Origin: DATBFX01 sp036558305
GTDB taxonomy: Bacteria > Chloroflexota > Chloroflexia > Thermomicrobiales > UBA6265
Reading direction: 5' to 3'
Length of the DNA: 10,838 nucleotides
NCBI GenBank assembly: GCA_036558305.1
Contig: DATBFX010000498.1
Coordinates: 1 to 10,838 of the forward strand
The position numbers were made by a program, and so were the translations under genes. The notes under the pieces were generated by a model. That model was not told the DNA's origin and searched no databases. It saw only the letters and a list, made by a program, of their open reading frames with translations. Shown in pieces: positions 1 through 5,910 of this stretch (positions are counted from its first letter, which is position 1; the number at the start of each line of letters is the position of its first letter).

Positions 1-411
1 TCGTTCCTGCTCCGGGGCAACGTCATCGACCTGGCGGTGGCCGTCGTCATCGGCGCCGCCTTCGGCGCCGTCGTCAGCGCGATGGTCGAAGACCTCATCA
101 CGCCGCTCATCGCGGCGATCTTCGGGAAGCAGGACTTCTCGAACCTGACCTTCACCATCAACGGCAGCGTCTTCAAGTACGGCGACTTTATCAATAAGGT
201 TGTCTACTTCCTCATCGTCGCCACTGCCATCTTCTTCGTCGTCGTCAAACCGGTCAACGTGATCACGGCGCGGATGCGCCGCGGCGAAGTCCCGCCCGAT
301 CCCACGCTGCGCCCCTGCCCGGAGTGCCTGAGCGAGGTGCCGGTCGCGGCGACGCGCTGCATGTTCTGCACGCAGCCCCTGCCCGCAACGACGATGACGG
401 CGACGACCTGA
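1..411 (+). CDS. mscL: Large-conductance mechanosensitive channel MscL, C-terminal part (5' end outside window)
   Basis: MscL is a homopentameric membrane channel that opens under membrane tension and releases solutes during hypo-osmotic shock. The frame is open from base 1, which encodes SFLLRGNVIDLAVAVVIGAA, the highly conserved start of TM1; only about ten residues should be missing. TM1 is followed by the periplasmic loop (DFSNLTFTINGSVFKYGDFI) and TM2 (VVYFLIVATAIFFVVVKPVN). The C-terminus lacks the E. coli-type helical bundle. Instead it has CPEC, ten residues, then CMFC, a four-cysteine zinc-ribbon-like knuckle that I recall in MscL of some actinobacteria and Chloroflexota. It ends in a Thr/Ala-rich tail and TGA at 409-411. 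A GTG at position 37 lies inside TM1 and is not the real start. The next gene converges on it with only 11 bp between the stop codons. The family call is firm; metal binding is inferred. Confidence 0.95.
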   Translation, partial: SFLLRGNVIDLAVAVVIGAAFGAVVSAMVEDLITPLIAAIFGKQDFSNLTFTINGSVFKYGDFINKVVYFLIVATAIFFVVVKPVNVITARMRRGEVPPDPTLRPCPECLSEVPVAATRCMFCTQPLPATTMTATT

Positions 412-422
412 CGATCGGCGCG

Positions 423-2864
423 TCATCCGCACCCCATCGACGCGACGACCGCCATCGCATCGTCCGCGATCTCGTTGGGTCGCAACGCGGCGCCGGCCGA
501 CCACGCGTGGCCGAAGCCCCCCTCGCCGAGTCTCTCCTCCATCGACTTCCGCCACGCGGGATAGTCTGGCCGATCACGCGGCGGGAAGGAGACGCCGAGG
601 CGCCGGTACAGCCCTTCCGCCGCCCCCAGCAGGCGGGCGCCGCGCTGAGGATCGCCGGCGGCGCTGACCGCCGCCGCGAAGCCGACGATGGCGTCGGCGG
701 CAAGCCAGCGATCGCCCCGCCGCCAACTGCCCGCGAAGACCTCGTGGTACCGCGCCGTCGCGGTCGCCGCGTCGCCCGCGGCCAGGGCCAGGTCTCCCAG
801 GATCAGGAGGGCGACCTGCGCGAAGTAGGTGTCGCGCGTCGCGACCGCGATCCTTCGGAGTTGCTCGGCGAAGCCGGCGGCGGTCGCATCGTCGCCCATC
901 CCGTGCGACGTCCAGGCGAGATTACAGAACTCGTTGGTCGCCCACCCGTCGTCGCCGAGGTCGGTAAACACGTCCAGTGCCTGCCGATGGAGGTCGAAGG
1001 CACGGTCGTACGCCCGCCGGTGCTGGAGGACGTTGCCCTGCACGGCGAGCGCCTTCGCTCCTCCCAGCCGATCGCCCAACCGGTCGGCAATCGCCAGTGC
1101 TTCCTCGCCCCAGGCCGTTGCCGTCGCGAAGTCCCCGCGGGCCAGCATCAGCGTCGAACCGCCGACGAGGGCCTTGACGCGCGCCGGATCCTCGGCCGGT
1201 GCCGCGGCCAGGGCTTGGCGCAGGCAGTCCGCTCCCTCCACCATCTGACCGCGCGCGTACCAATAGTCGGCCAGCGCCCCGGCCAGCCGGATCGCCGTCC
1301 CGCCGTCCCGCGCCAGCGCCCACTCCAACGCCGCACCGAGGTTGCCTTGTTCGCGCCGGAGCCGGCGCAACGAGCTTCCCTGATCGGCGGCCAACAGGTG
1401 CGGTTCCGCTTGCTCGGCCAGGTCGACGGCCCACGCGGCATGCCGCGCCCGGACCGCCGCCTCCTCCCCGCTCGCCGCCAGTTCCTCCAACGCCCATTCC
1501 CGAATCGTCTGCAGGACGGTGAACCGCACCTCCCCGTCTTCCCCCTCCTCCCGCCGCAGCAGACTCGCATCGAGCAGCGCGCCGAGCGCCCCCCACACGT
1601 CGGAGACGGACAGACGGACAGACGGACAGACGGACAGAGACGACGAACGAATTCCTGTTCCCTGTTCCCTGTTCCCTGTTCTGTCGCGTTTTCCGTCTGT
1701 CCGTCGGTCCGTCTGTCCGTCTCCACAGACGACCTCCACCGCCGCCAGCGTCGCCCCGCCGACGAAAACGGCGAAGCGGCGGAAGAGCACCCGCGCGTCG
1801 TCCGGCAGCAGATCGCGACTCCAGGCGATCGCCGCCCGCAGCGAGCGCTGCCGGTCCGGCAGGTCACGCGCCCCGTCCGTCAGCAGGTCGAGCCGCGATC
1901 GCAGGCGCGGCACCATCTCCTCCGGTGACACCACCTTGACGCGCGAGGCCGCCAGTTCGATCGCCAGCGGCAATCCGTCGAGCCGGGCGCAGATCTCGGC
2001 GACGGCGTGGGCGTTGGCCGGGGTCAGCCGAAAATCCGGCAGGTCGAATTGAACGCACTGGACAAACAGCGCCACCGACTCGACCCGGGCGAGGTCTTCC
2101 TGCGGCGGCAAGTCCTTCGGATCGGGGGTCGCCAGGGGGTGAACGATGAATTCCTGCTCACCGCGGACGTGCAGCGAACGCCGGCTCGTCGCCAGTACCT
2201 TCAGCCGCGTCGTCATCCGGAGCAGCGCGATCAGGACCGGTCCCGCCTCCATCTGTTCCAGGTTATCGAGGATCAGCAGCATCCGCCGCTCGCGCAACTG
2301 CTCGGCGAGCGCCTCCAACGGCGCCTGACTCGCCGGCAACCGGATGCCAAGCCGCTCCGCGATGACCGGGGCGATCCGCGCCGGATCGTCGACGGCCGCC
2401 AAATCGACGAACCAGATCCCGCCCGGGTAGGCGCGTTGGAGCCCGGTTGCGACCGCCAGGCTGAGGCGCGTTTTGCCGACGCCGACCGGTCCCAACAGCG
2501 TCACCAACCGCACGTCCTTCCGTCGCAGCAGTGCCGAAACCGCCGCCACCGACTGCTCGCGATTGACCAGCGGTGTCGCCGGCACCGGCAGCGGTGGCGG
2601 CGCCGGCGCCGTGGTTCGCTTGGACGGGCGCCGCCGCGGTGGCACGGCGTTGAAAAAGGCCTCGCGTCCCGCGCTGTCCAACTCGAACGCATCGGCCAGG
2701 CGTTGCTGCGTTGGGCGGTGCGGCGATCGGATGACCGAGCGCTCGATGTCGCTGATCACCCGTGCGCTGAGACCCGCCTTCCTGGCGAGCGCCTCGTGCG
2801 TGAGCCCCCTCGCCAGCCGCTGCTCCTTCACCGCGCGACCGAACTCGGTCGGTTTCTTGCCCAC
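423..2864 (-). CDS. XRE-type HTH / NB-ARC-like ATPase / TPR signalling regulator, carrying an in-frame palindromic insert
   Basis: This 813-residue protein has the architecture of a large ATP-dependent (STAND/NB-ARC-like) transcriptional regulator, probably cytoplasmic. Residues 1-75 form a Cro/C1-type helix-turn-helix (LTHEALARKAGLSARVISDI). A Pro/Ala-rich linker at about 76-98 leads to the ATPase, with Walker A GPVGVGKT (125-132), Walker B LLILDN (196-201), a sensor-like LATSR (224-228) and the GLPLAIELAA motif (297-306). A winged-helix-like part (about 340-440) precedes TPR-like helices (about 500-750). Residues 381-421 come entirely from the 1602-1724 repeat and do not resemble the family: the flanks join naturally as VVEVVC/DVWGAL. 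The start is GTG with GGAGAGG at 2871-2877, six bases upstream. The ligand and target genes are unknown. Such proteins usually keep ATP bound and act as switches. The insert lies between the ATPase and sensor regions, so it could be tolerated as a linker or could impair the protein. Confidence 0.9.
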   Translation of the reverse strand: MGKKPTEFGRAVKEQRLARGLTHEALARKAGLSARVISDIERSVIRSPHRPTQQRLADAFELDSAGREAFFNAVPPRRRPSKRTTAPAPPPLPVPATPLVNREQSVAAVSALLRRKDVRLVTLLGPVGVGKTRLSLAVATGLQRAYPGGIWFVDLAAVDDPARIAPVIAERLGIRLPASQAPLEALAEQLRERRMLLILDNLEQMEAGPVLIALLRMTTRLKVLATSRRSLHVRGEQEFIVHPLATPDPKDLPPQEDLARVESVALFVQCVQFDLPDFRLTPANAHAVAEICARLDGLPLAIELAASRVKVVSPEEMVPRLRSRLDLLTDGARDLPDRQRSLRAAIAWSRDLLPDDARVLFRRFAVFVGGATLAAVEVVCGDGQTDRRTDGKRDRTGNREQGTGIRSSSLSVCPSVRLSVSDVWGALGALLDASLLRREEGEDGEVRFTVLQTIREWALEELAASGEEAAVRARHAAWAVDLAEQAEPHLLAADQGSSLRRLRREQGNLGAALEWALARDGGTAIRLAGALADYWYARGQMVEGADCLRQALAAAPAEDPARVKALVGGSTLMLARGDFATATAWGEEALAIADRLGDRLGGAKALAVQGNVLQHRRAYDRAFDLHRQALDVFTDLGDDGWATNEFCNLAWTSHGMGDDATAAGFAEQLRRIAVATRDTYFAQVALLILGDLALAAGDAATATARYHEVFAGSWRRGDRWLAADAIVGFAAAVSAAGDPQRGARLLGAAEGLYRRLGVSFPPRDRPDYPAWRKSMEERLGEGGFGHAWSAGAALRPNEIADDAMAVVASMGCG
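1605..1636. repeat. Four perfect tandem copies of octamer GACGGACA
   Basis: GACGGACA is repeated at 1605, 1613, 1621 and 1629 without a mismatch, forming most of the left arm of the palindromic insert. The right arm carries the inverse-complement series with one altered base. Because 8 is not a multiple of 3, gain or loss of a single unit would shift the regulator's reading frame. Confidence 0.95.
1654..1681. repeat. Four perfect tandem copies of heptamer CCTGTTC
   Basis: CCTGTTC is repeated exactly at 1654, 1661, 1668 and 1675 within the centre of the palindromic insert. On the coding (minus) strand it reads as GAACAGG units and encodes the Gly-Asn-Arg-Glu-Gln-Gly-Thr-Gly stretch. Similar GGGAACA-type heptamers are known, from memory, as intergenic short tandem repeats in some cyanobacteria and other bacteria. 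Here the array is embedded in a gene. Confidence 0.95.
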
Positions 2865-2870
2865 GGGCAG

Positions 2871-2877
2871 CCTCTCC
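2871..2877 (-). promoter_or_regulatory. Ribosome binding site deciding the GTG start of the regulator
   Basis: On the minus strand GGAGAGG stands six bases before the GTG at 2864-2862. No nearby ATG in frame has a comparable site, so the GTG start, which begins right before the HTH domain, is preferred. Confidence 0.7.
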
Positions 2878-2940
2878 GTCGCCGCTCGCGCGACGCCCGC
2901 CTCGTCGAAACGCTCTGGTCGTCCCGGATTTTCTCACAGA

Positions 2941-2963
2941 TATGGAGCGTCCGGTATGGAGCG
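2941..2963. repeat. Direct repeat TATGGAGCG x2, 14-bp period
   Basis: TATGGAGCG occurs at 2941-2949 and again at 2955-2963, about 80-100 bp upstream of the regulator's GTG start. It lies where the promoter or operator of that gene would be expected. This could be an autoregulatory site for its HTH domain, which is a guess from position only. Confidence 0.4.
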
Positions 2964-2996
2964 CATTCCTGTGGGTCGGGCGACGCTTCGGTATCG

Positions 2997-3020
2997 CCGG
3001 CGCTCGCGCGGAAGCGCCGG
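2997..3020. other. Hairpin, 8-bp stem
   Basis: CCGGCGCT (2997-3004) pairs perfectly with AGCGCCGG (3013-3020) across an eight-base loop. There is no T-run after it on either strand. It is followed closely by a second hairpin at 3029-3054. Confidence 0.4.
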
Positions 3021-3028
3021 AGACATAA

Positions 3029-3054
3029 AGCGGGGCACGATGGGAGACCCCGCT
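3029..3054. other. Hairpin, 7-bp stem
   Basis: AGCGGGG (3029-3035) pairs with CCCCGCT (3048-3054) across a 12-base loop. On the minus strand the second arm is followed by TTTATG, so read leftwards this could act as a weak terminator, but it would then lie upstream of the regulator. Role unknown. Confidence 0.35.
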
Positions 3055-3260
3055 GGCGGAGGGCGATCACCTCTGATCGGGGCGGCCGATTCGCCCTCTC
3101 GGCGCGGAGCCATTCGTGTCGACGCGCGCTGGCCAGGTCAGGCAATTACCGTGTGCGACAGTTCTTCGATCCGGCCATGCCTCCCCGCACATCTGCCGCT
3201 TGCTTCGCGGTTGCCGACGCGTCCGCCGTGACCCTTCCATTTTGCACAGATTCCGTGTAC

Positions 3261-3274
3261 GATAGGCACCTATC
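3261..3274. promoter_or_regulatory. Operator-like palindrome GATAGG-CA-CCTATC
   Basis: A perfect six-base inverted repeat around a two-base centre, 165 bp before the ATG of the repeat protein. Just upstream are TTGCAC (3242-3247, -35-like) and TACGAT (3258-3263), but their spacing does not make a good promoter. It is an unusually AT-rich spot in this region, so a regulator site is plausible. Confidence 0.35.
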
Positions 3275-3425
3275 CAGAACGAGCCCTCCGGTACGCCGGT
3301 CGCCGGGACACCGTGCGGTCTTCTCCGCCGAGTTCCGGCCCCGGCCGTAATGCGGGAGACGTCACCGGTTTCCGGTAACGGTCGATCCGCCACGGCGTGG
3401 GCGAAGGAACGGTCCGTCCGCCGCC

Positions 3426-3431
3426 AAGGAG
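3426..3431 (+). promoter_or_regulatory. Ribosome binding site deciding the ATG start of the repeat protein
   Basis: AAGGAG sits seven bases before ATG at 3439. The alternative in-frame GTG at 3397 would add 14 residues in front of the signal peptide and has no such site, so 3439 is the preferred start. Confidence 0.8.
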
Positions 3432-3438
3432 AAGCCTG

Positions 3439-5835
3439 ATGCGTCGCCCTTCGGTCTGTTTGGTATCGGTGGTCGTCCTGTCGCTGCTGTCGGCGCCCAC
3501 GACCGCCCTGGCCCAGGATGCTGTCCCCGCGACGATCGTCATCACGAATGTCGATGCGAATGGGAACCTGCTGGTCAGCGCCTGCTGGGTCATCCACACC
3601 GAGCAGTCCTTCGTCCAGGGTGCTTGCGACGGGAACGACGGCTCCCCCGATGGCACGACGACCATGACCGGCATCGCGCCCGGCACCTATCTCCTGATCG
3701 AACGTCGATCGCCGTCCGGCTACGTCACCGGTTATCGCCAATCGATCACGCTTGAACCCGGCCAAACCCTCCAGGTTACACGGACCGACGAAGCCGGCGG
3801 TCAAGCGCTGACCGTGATCAGCGTCGACCAGACGGGGTCACCCATGATCGGCGTCTGCGCCAATCTCTCCCGAGAGGATCCGGACTCGCATCAGTTTGCC
3901 TACTTCGTCGCGGGCTGTGATGGGGAGGACGGTCAAGACGGGATCACCGTCATCCCCGGCGTGCCGCCGGGGACGTACCTCGTCAGCCACTATAACCTTC
4001 CGGCCGGCTACGTCGTCGGCGAGCCGCGGAGCGTGGAAGTCAAGATCCGCGCCGGCCAGGACGCACAGTTGACGCTGACGGCACAACCGGGAGGATCGCT
4101 GACCATCTCCGTGGTCGACGAGACCGGCGCCGCCGTCCCGAGTGGTTGCTTCAACGCCTACCACGCCAACGACGACGGCACGCGCGGGGCCTACGGCGGT
4201 GGGGGCTGCGACGCCTACGACGGCGCCAACGACGGCACCCTCGTGGTGCAGAACCTTGCCGTCGGCGATTACGTGGTCGAGCAGACGTTCGTCGACCGCG
4301 GCCACCGTTTGCCGGACAAACCGATCCCCGTCTCACTCGTCCAGGGCGACAACCAGCTTTCGGTCCAGAATTCCGCCGGTGGCCTCGACCTGGTCCTCGA
4401 TACGATCGGTGAGAAAAAGGATGCCGTCGCGGGATCGTGCTACGCCCTCTACCGCACGGCCGAGGAGAAGCAGGCGTTCGATCCGACCGCCGGCGGCTGC
4501 GACGCCTACGATGGCGAGACCGACGGCCGGACCGCGCTCGCGGGCCTGGACGCGGGAGACTATTTCCTGGTCCAAACCTCCGCGGATGGGAACCACACGG
4601 TCGCGAGCGATCGCGCCGTCACCCTGGCCAAGGGGAAGAATCGCAAACTGACGATTGAGGACCCAGCCGGCGGCACCCTTGCCCTCACCGTCGACGACGG
4701 CACGGGCAAGCGGCTCCCCGGCGCCTGCTTCGCCCTCACCCCGGCCGCCAACCCGGAACCATCGAATACCGGCTACTATTGGTGCGATTCGTACGACGGC
4801 AAGAACGACGGCAAGGTGACGCTGGGCGGATTGGCCGCCGGTGAATTTGTCCTGATCCAAACCGTCACGCCGCCCGATCGCGCCACCGCCGCGCCGCTGC
4901 CGGTCTCGATCGCACTCGGCAAGCGGCAGCGACTCAAGATCAGCAACACCGCTGCCGGGCAATCGACGACGATCGCCGTCGTCGACGAGAAAAAGCAACC
5001 GGTACCCGGCGTCTGCTTCGTCGCCTACACCGACGCGGGAGGCGGGAAACGCGGCGACCTCGCCGCGATGGCCTGCGACTGGTACGACGCCTTCGACGGC
5101 ACCGTTCGCTTCTCCAGCCTGGTACCCGGCGACTACGTCCTCGCGCAAACCTACGCTTCCAATCCGTACGCCCTTGCCGCCGATCGCGCGGTGACGGTCA
5201 GCAAGGGCAAGAACCGGAAGTGGACGGTGGAGGACGCGACCGGCGGCACCGTCGTCGTCAGCGTCGCCGACGACAAGGGCAAACGCGTCGCCGGTGGTTG
5301 CTTCGCGCTCCTCGATGCCGCGGACCCGGACCCCGGCTCACCCGTCAAGTCCGCCTGCGACTCCTCCGATCAAAAGCGCGACGGCAAGGCGACGCTGGCC
5401 GGGTTGGCGACCGGAGACTATCTCCTGGTCCAGACCGCGACGCCCGCGAAACGCCTGTCGGCTCCGGCGCAAACCGTCGCCGTCGAGTTGGGGAAGAAGC
5501 AGCAGATCAAGCTCACCAACCCCCCTGGCGGTCAACCGGCCGCGGTCGCCGTCGTCGACGCCGACAAACGGGCGGTGCCCGGAGGCTGCTTCCTGCTCTA
5601 CGCCGACGCCGGGGCCGGCAAACGGGGCGATCCCGTGGCCGCGGCCTGCGACACGTACGACGCGACGGACGGCACCGCGACGTTCCCCGGACTCGCGCCC
5701 GGTTCCTACGTCCTGGCCCAGACCGCGGCGCCCGCCGGCTACGGTCTGGCGGCCGATCATCCCGTCGTCGTGACCGGCGACCAACCGGCGGCGCTCACGA
5801 TCACCGCCACGGCGGCAGCCCCAGGCGTCGCCTGA
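3439..5835 (+). CDS. Secreted protein of eight tandem prealbumin-like (SpaA/Cna-B-like) cysteine-paired domains
   Basis: This 798-residue protein is exported: residues 1-25 are a Sec signal peptide (MRR, a hydrophobic core, then ALA before Gln26). The rest is eight consecutive domains of 93-100 residues, at residues 29, 122, 220, 316, 413, 508, 604 and 699. Each runs: beta-strand V.D..G..VPG-C-F, a variable loop, a second Cys followed by an Asp-rich loop (best form CDAYDGxxDG), L.GL..GDY.L.QT..P.GY, a strand with V.V..G, then a PAGG-like joint. The GxYxLxE/Q-T and proline-glycine pattern is typical of Cna-B/SpaA-type prealbumin-like domains of surface proteins. Two cysteines per domain suggest one disulfide each, and the Asp loop suggests calcium binding; both are inferred. 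There is no LPxTG motif, C-terminal membrane helix or lipobox, so attachment to the cell is unexplained. A surface or matrix structural role is likely; no enzyme motif is visible. Confidence 0.85.
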   Translation: MRRPSVCLVSVVVLSLLSAPTTALAQDAVPATIVITNVDANGNLLVSACWVIHTEQSFVQGACDGNDGSPDGTTTMTGIAPGTYLLIERRSPSGYVTGYRQSITLEPGQTLQVTRTDEAGGQALTVISVDQTGSPMIGVCANLSREDPDSHQFAYFVAGCDGEDGQDGITVIPGVPPGTYLVSHYNLPAGYVVGEPRSVEVKIRAGQDAQLTLTAQPGGSLTISVVDETGAAVPSGCFNAYHANDDGTRGAYGGGGCDAYDGANDGTLVVQNLAVGDYVVEQTFVDRGHRLPDKPIPVSLVQGDNQLSVQNSAGGLDLVLDTIGEKKDAVAGSCYALYRTAEEKQAFDPTAGGCDAYDGETDGRTALAGLDAGDYFLVQTSADGNHTVASDRAVTLAKGKNRKLTIEDPAGGTLALTVDDGTGKRLPGACFALTPAANPEPSNTGYYWCDSYDGKNDGKVTLGGLAAGEFVLIQTVTPPDRATAAPLPVSIALGKRQRLKISNTAAGQSTTIAVVDEKKQPVPGVCFVAYTDAGGGKRGDLAAMACDWYDAFDGTVRFSSLVPGDYVLAQTYASNPYALAADRAVTVSKGKNRKWTVEDATGGTVVVSVADDKGKRVAGGCFALLDAADPDPGSPVKSACDSSDQKRDGKATLAGLATGDYLLVQTATPAKRLSAPAQTVAVELGKKQQIKLTNPPGGQPAAVAVVDADKRAVPGGCFLLYADAGAGKRGDPVAAACDTYDATDGTATFPGLAPGSYVLAQTAAPAGYGLAADHPVVVTGDQPAALTITATAAAPGVA
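3523..5832 (+). repeat. Eight tandem coding repeats of about 290 bp with alternating similarity
   Basis: Domain-coding units start at 3523, 3802, 4096, 4384, 4675, 4960, 5248 and 5533. Units 5 and 7 share GxCFAL..A(A/D)P(E/D)P, (V/L)Q/IQT.TP and SIALGK/AVELGK with no glycine-rich loop. Units 6 and 8 share a D-A-G-x-G-K-R-G-D loop, ACD.YDA.DGT and YVLAQT. Units 4 and 6 share DRAVT...KGKNRK. This alternation points to duplication of a two-domain block. Units 1 and 2 are the most divergent. Confidence 0.85.
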
Positions 5836-5869
5836 GGCCAGTCCCGGCCCATCGGCGGTGCCACGCCAA

Positions 5870-5905
5870 ACGCGTTTCGGCGGACGGCCGTCCGCCGAAA
5901 CGCGT
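5870..5905. terminator. Perfect 36-bp palindrome between convergent genes, probable bidirectional terminator
   Basis: The two 18-base halves are exact inverse complements with no spacer. The core CGCGTTTCGGCGGACGG is followed directly by its complement. It lies 34 bp after the repeat-protein stop and 5 bp after the stop of the facing oxidoreductase gene, the usual place for a shared terminator. There is no T-run on either side, so it is not a textbook intrinsic terminator. The hexamer GGTGCC flanks it at 5857-5862 and 5906-5911. Confidence 0.65.
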
Positions 5906-5910
5906 GGTGC

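Larger units (their letters stand above)
1602..1724. repeat. Palindromic in-frame insert: 33-bp inverted arms, 57-nt centre, open in all six frames
   Basis: The left arm (1602-1634) and right arm (1692-1724) are inverted copies of 33 bp with a single mismatch (A at 1620 versus G at 1706). Between them lies a 57-nt centre with a heptamer array and a short GC/AT mixture. The total is 123 bp, exactly 41 codons, and removing it rejoins the regulator reading frame as VVEVVC-DVWGAL, which reads like uninterrupted family sequence. It contains no TA dinucleotide, no TGA and no TCA, so no stop exists in any of the six frames. There is no transposase and no clear target duplication. It resembles protein-tolerated palindromic elements in concept (for example the Rickettsia palindromic elements), but I do not recognise this sequence family. 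Confidence 0.85.
2865..3438. other. Non-coding region between divergent regulator and repeat-protein genes
   Basis: About 570 bp with no convincing gene. Frames that cross it are Arg-rich continuations of the antisense of neighbouring genes. It must hold the promoters of both divergent genes. It contains the regulator's ribosome site (2871-2877), the direct repeat TATGGAGCG (2941-2949 and 2955-2963), two GC-rich hairpins (2997-3020 and 3029-3054), an operator-like palindrome (3261-3274), and the ribosome site of the repeat protein (3426-3431). I see no tRNA or recognised riboswitch. Confidence 0.6.

Noticed and set aside
1602..1724. CRISPR-like array
   Set aside because: The repeats are 7-8 bp tandem units with no spacers, and the block is an inverted repeat inside a coding frame.
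324..1928. A 534-residue open frame on the plus strand across the regulator gene
   Set aside because: It is antisense to a gene with clear domains, is rich in Arg/Pro/Gln with no recognisable motif, and is extended by GC-rich codon bias and by the stop-free insert at 1602-1724.
3021..3110. tRNA or riboswitch in the long spacer
   Set aside because: The hairpins do not form a cloverleaf, no T-loop GTTCGAATC-type motif is present, and no known riboswitch core is recognised.
2007..3350. A 447-residue plus-strand frame covering the start of the regulator and the spacer
   Set aside because: Arg-rich antisense shadow; most of it mirrors the HTH/ATPase coding region and the rest has no domain or ribosome site.
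3397..3438. GTG at 3397 as start of the repeat protein
   Set aside because: It adds an Arg/Pro-rich stretch before the signal peptide, while ATG at 3439 has AAGGAG at good spacing.
3067..3804. A minus-strand frame spanning the spacer and the start of the repeat protein
   Set aside because: It overlaps the signal peptide region antisense, has no motif and no ribosome site; the plus-strand gene has both.
4142..4651. Out-of-frame plus-strand frames inside the repeat protein gene
   Set aside because: Frame-shifted shadows of the repeated coding sequence, Thr/Arg/Ser-rich and without independent signals.
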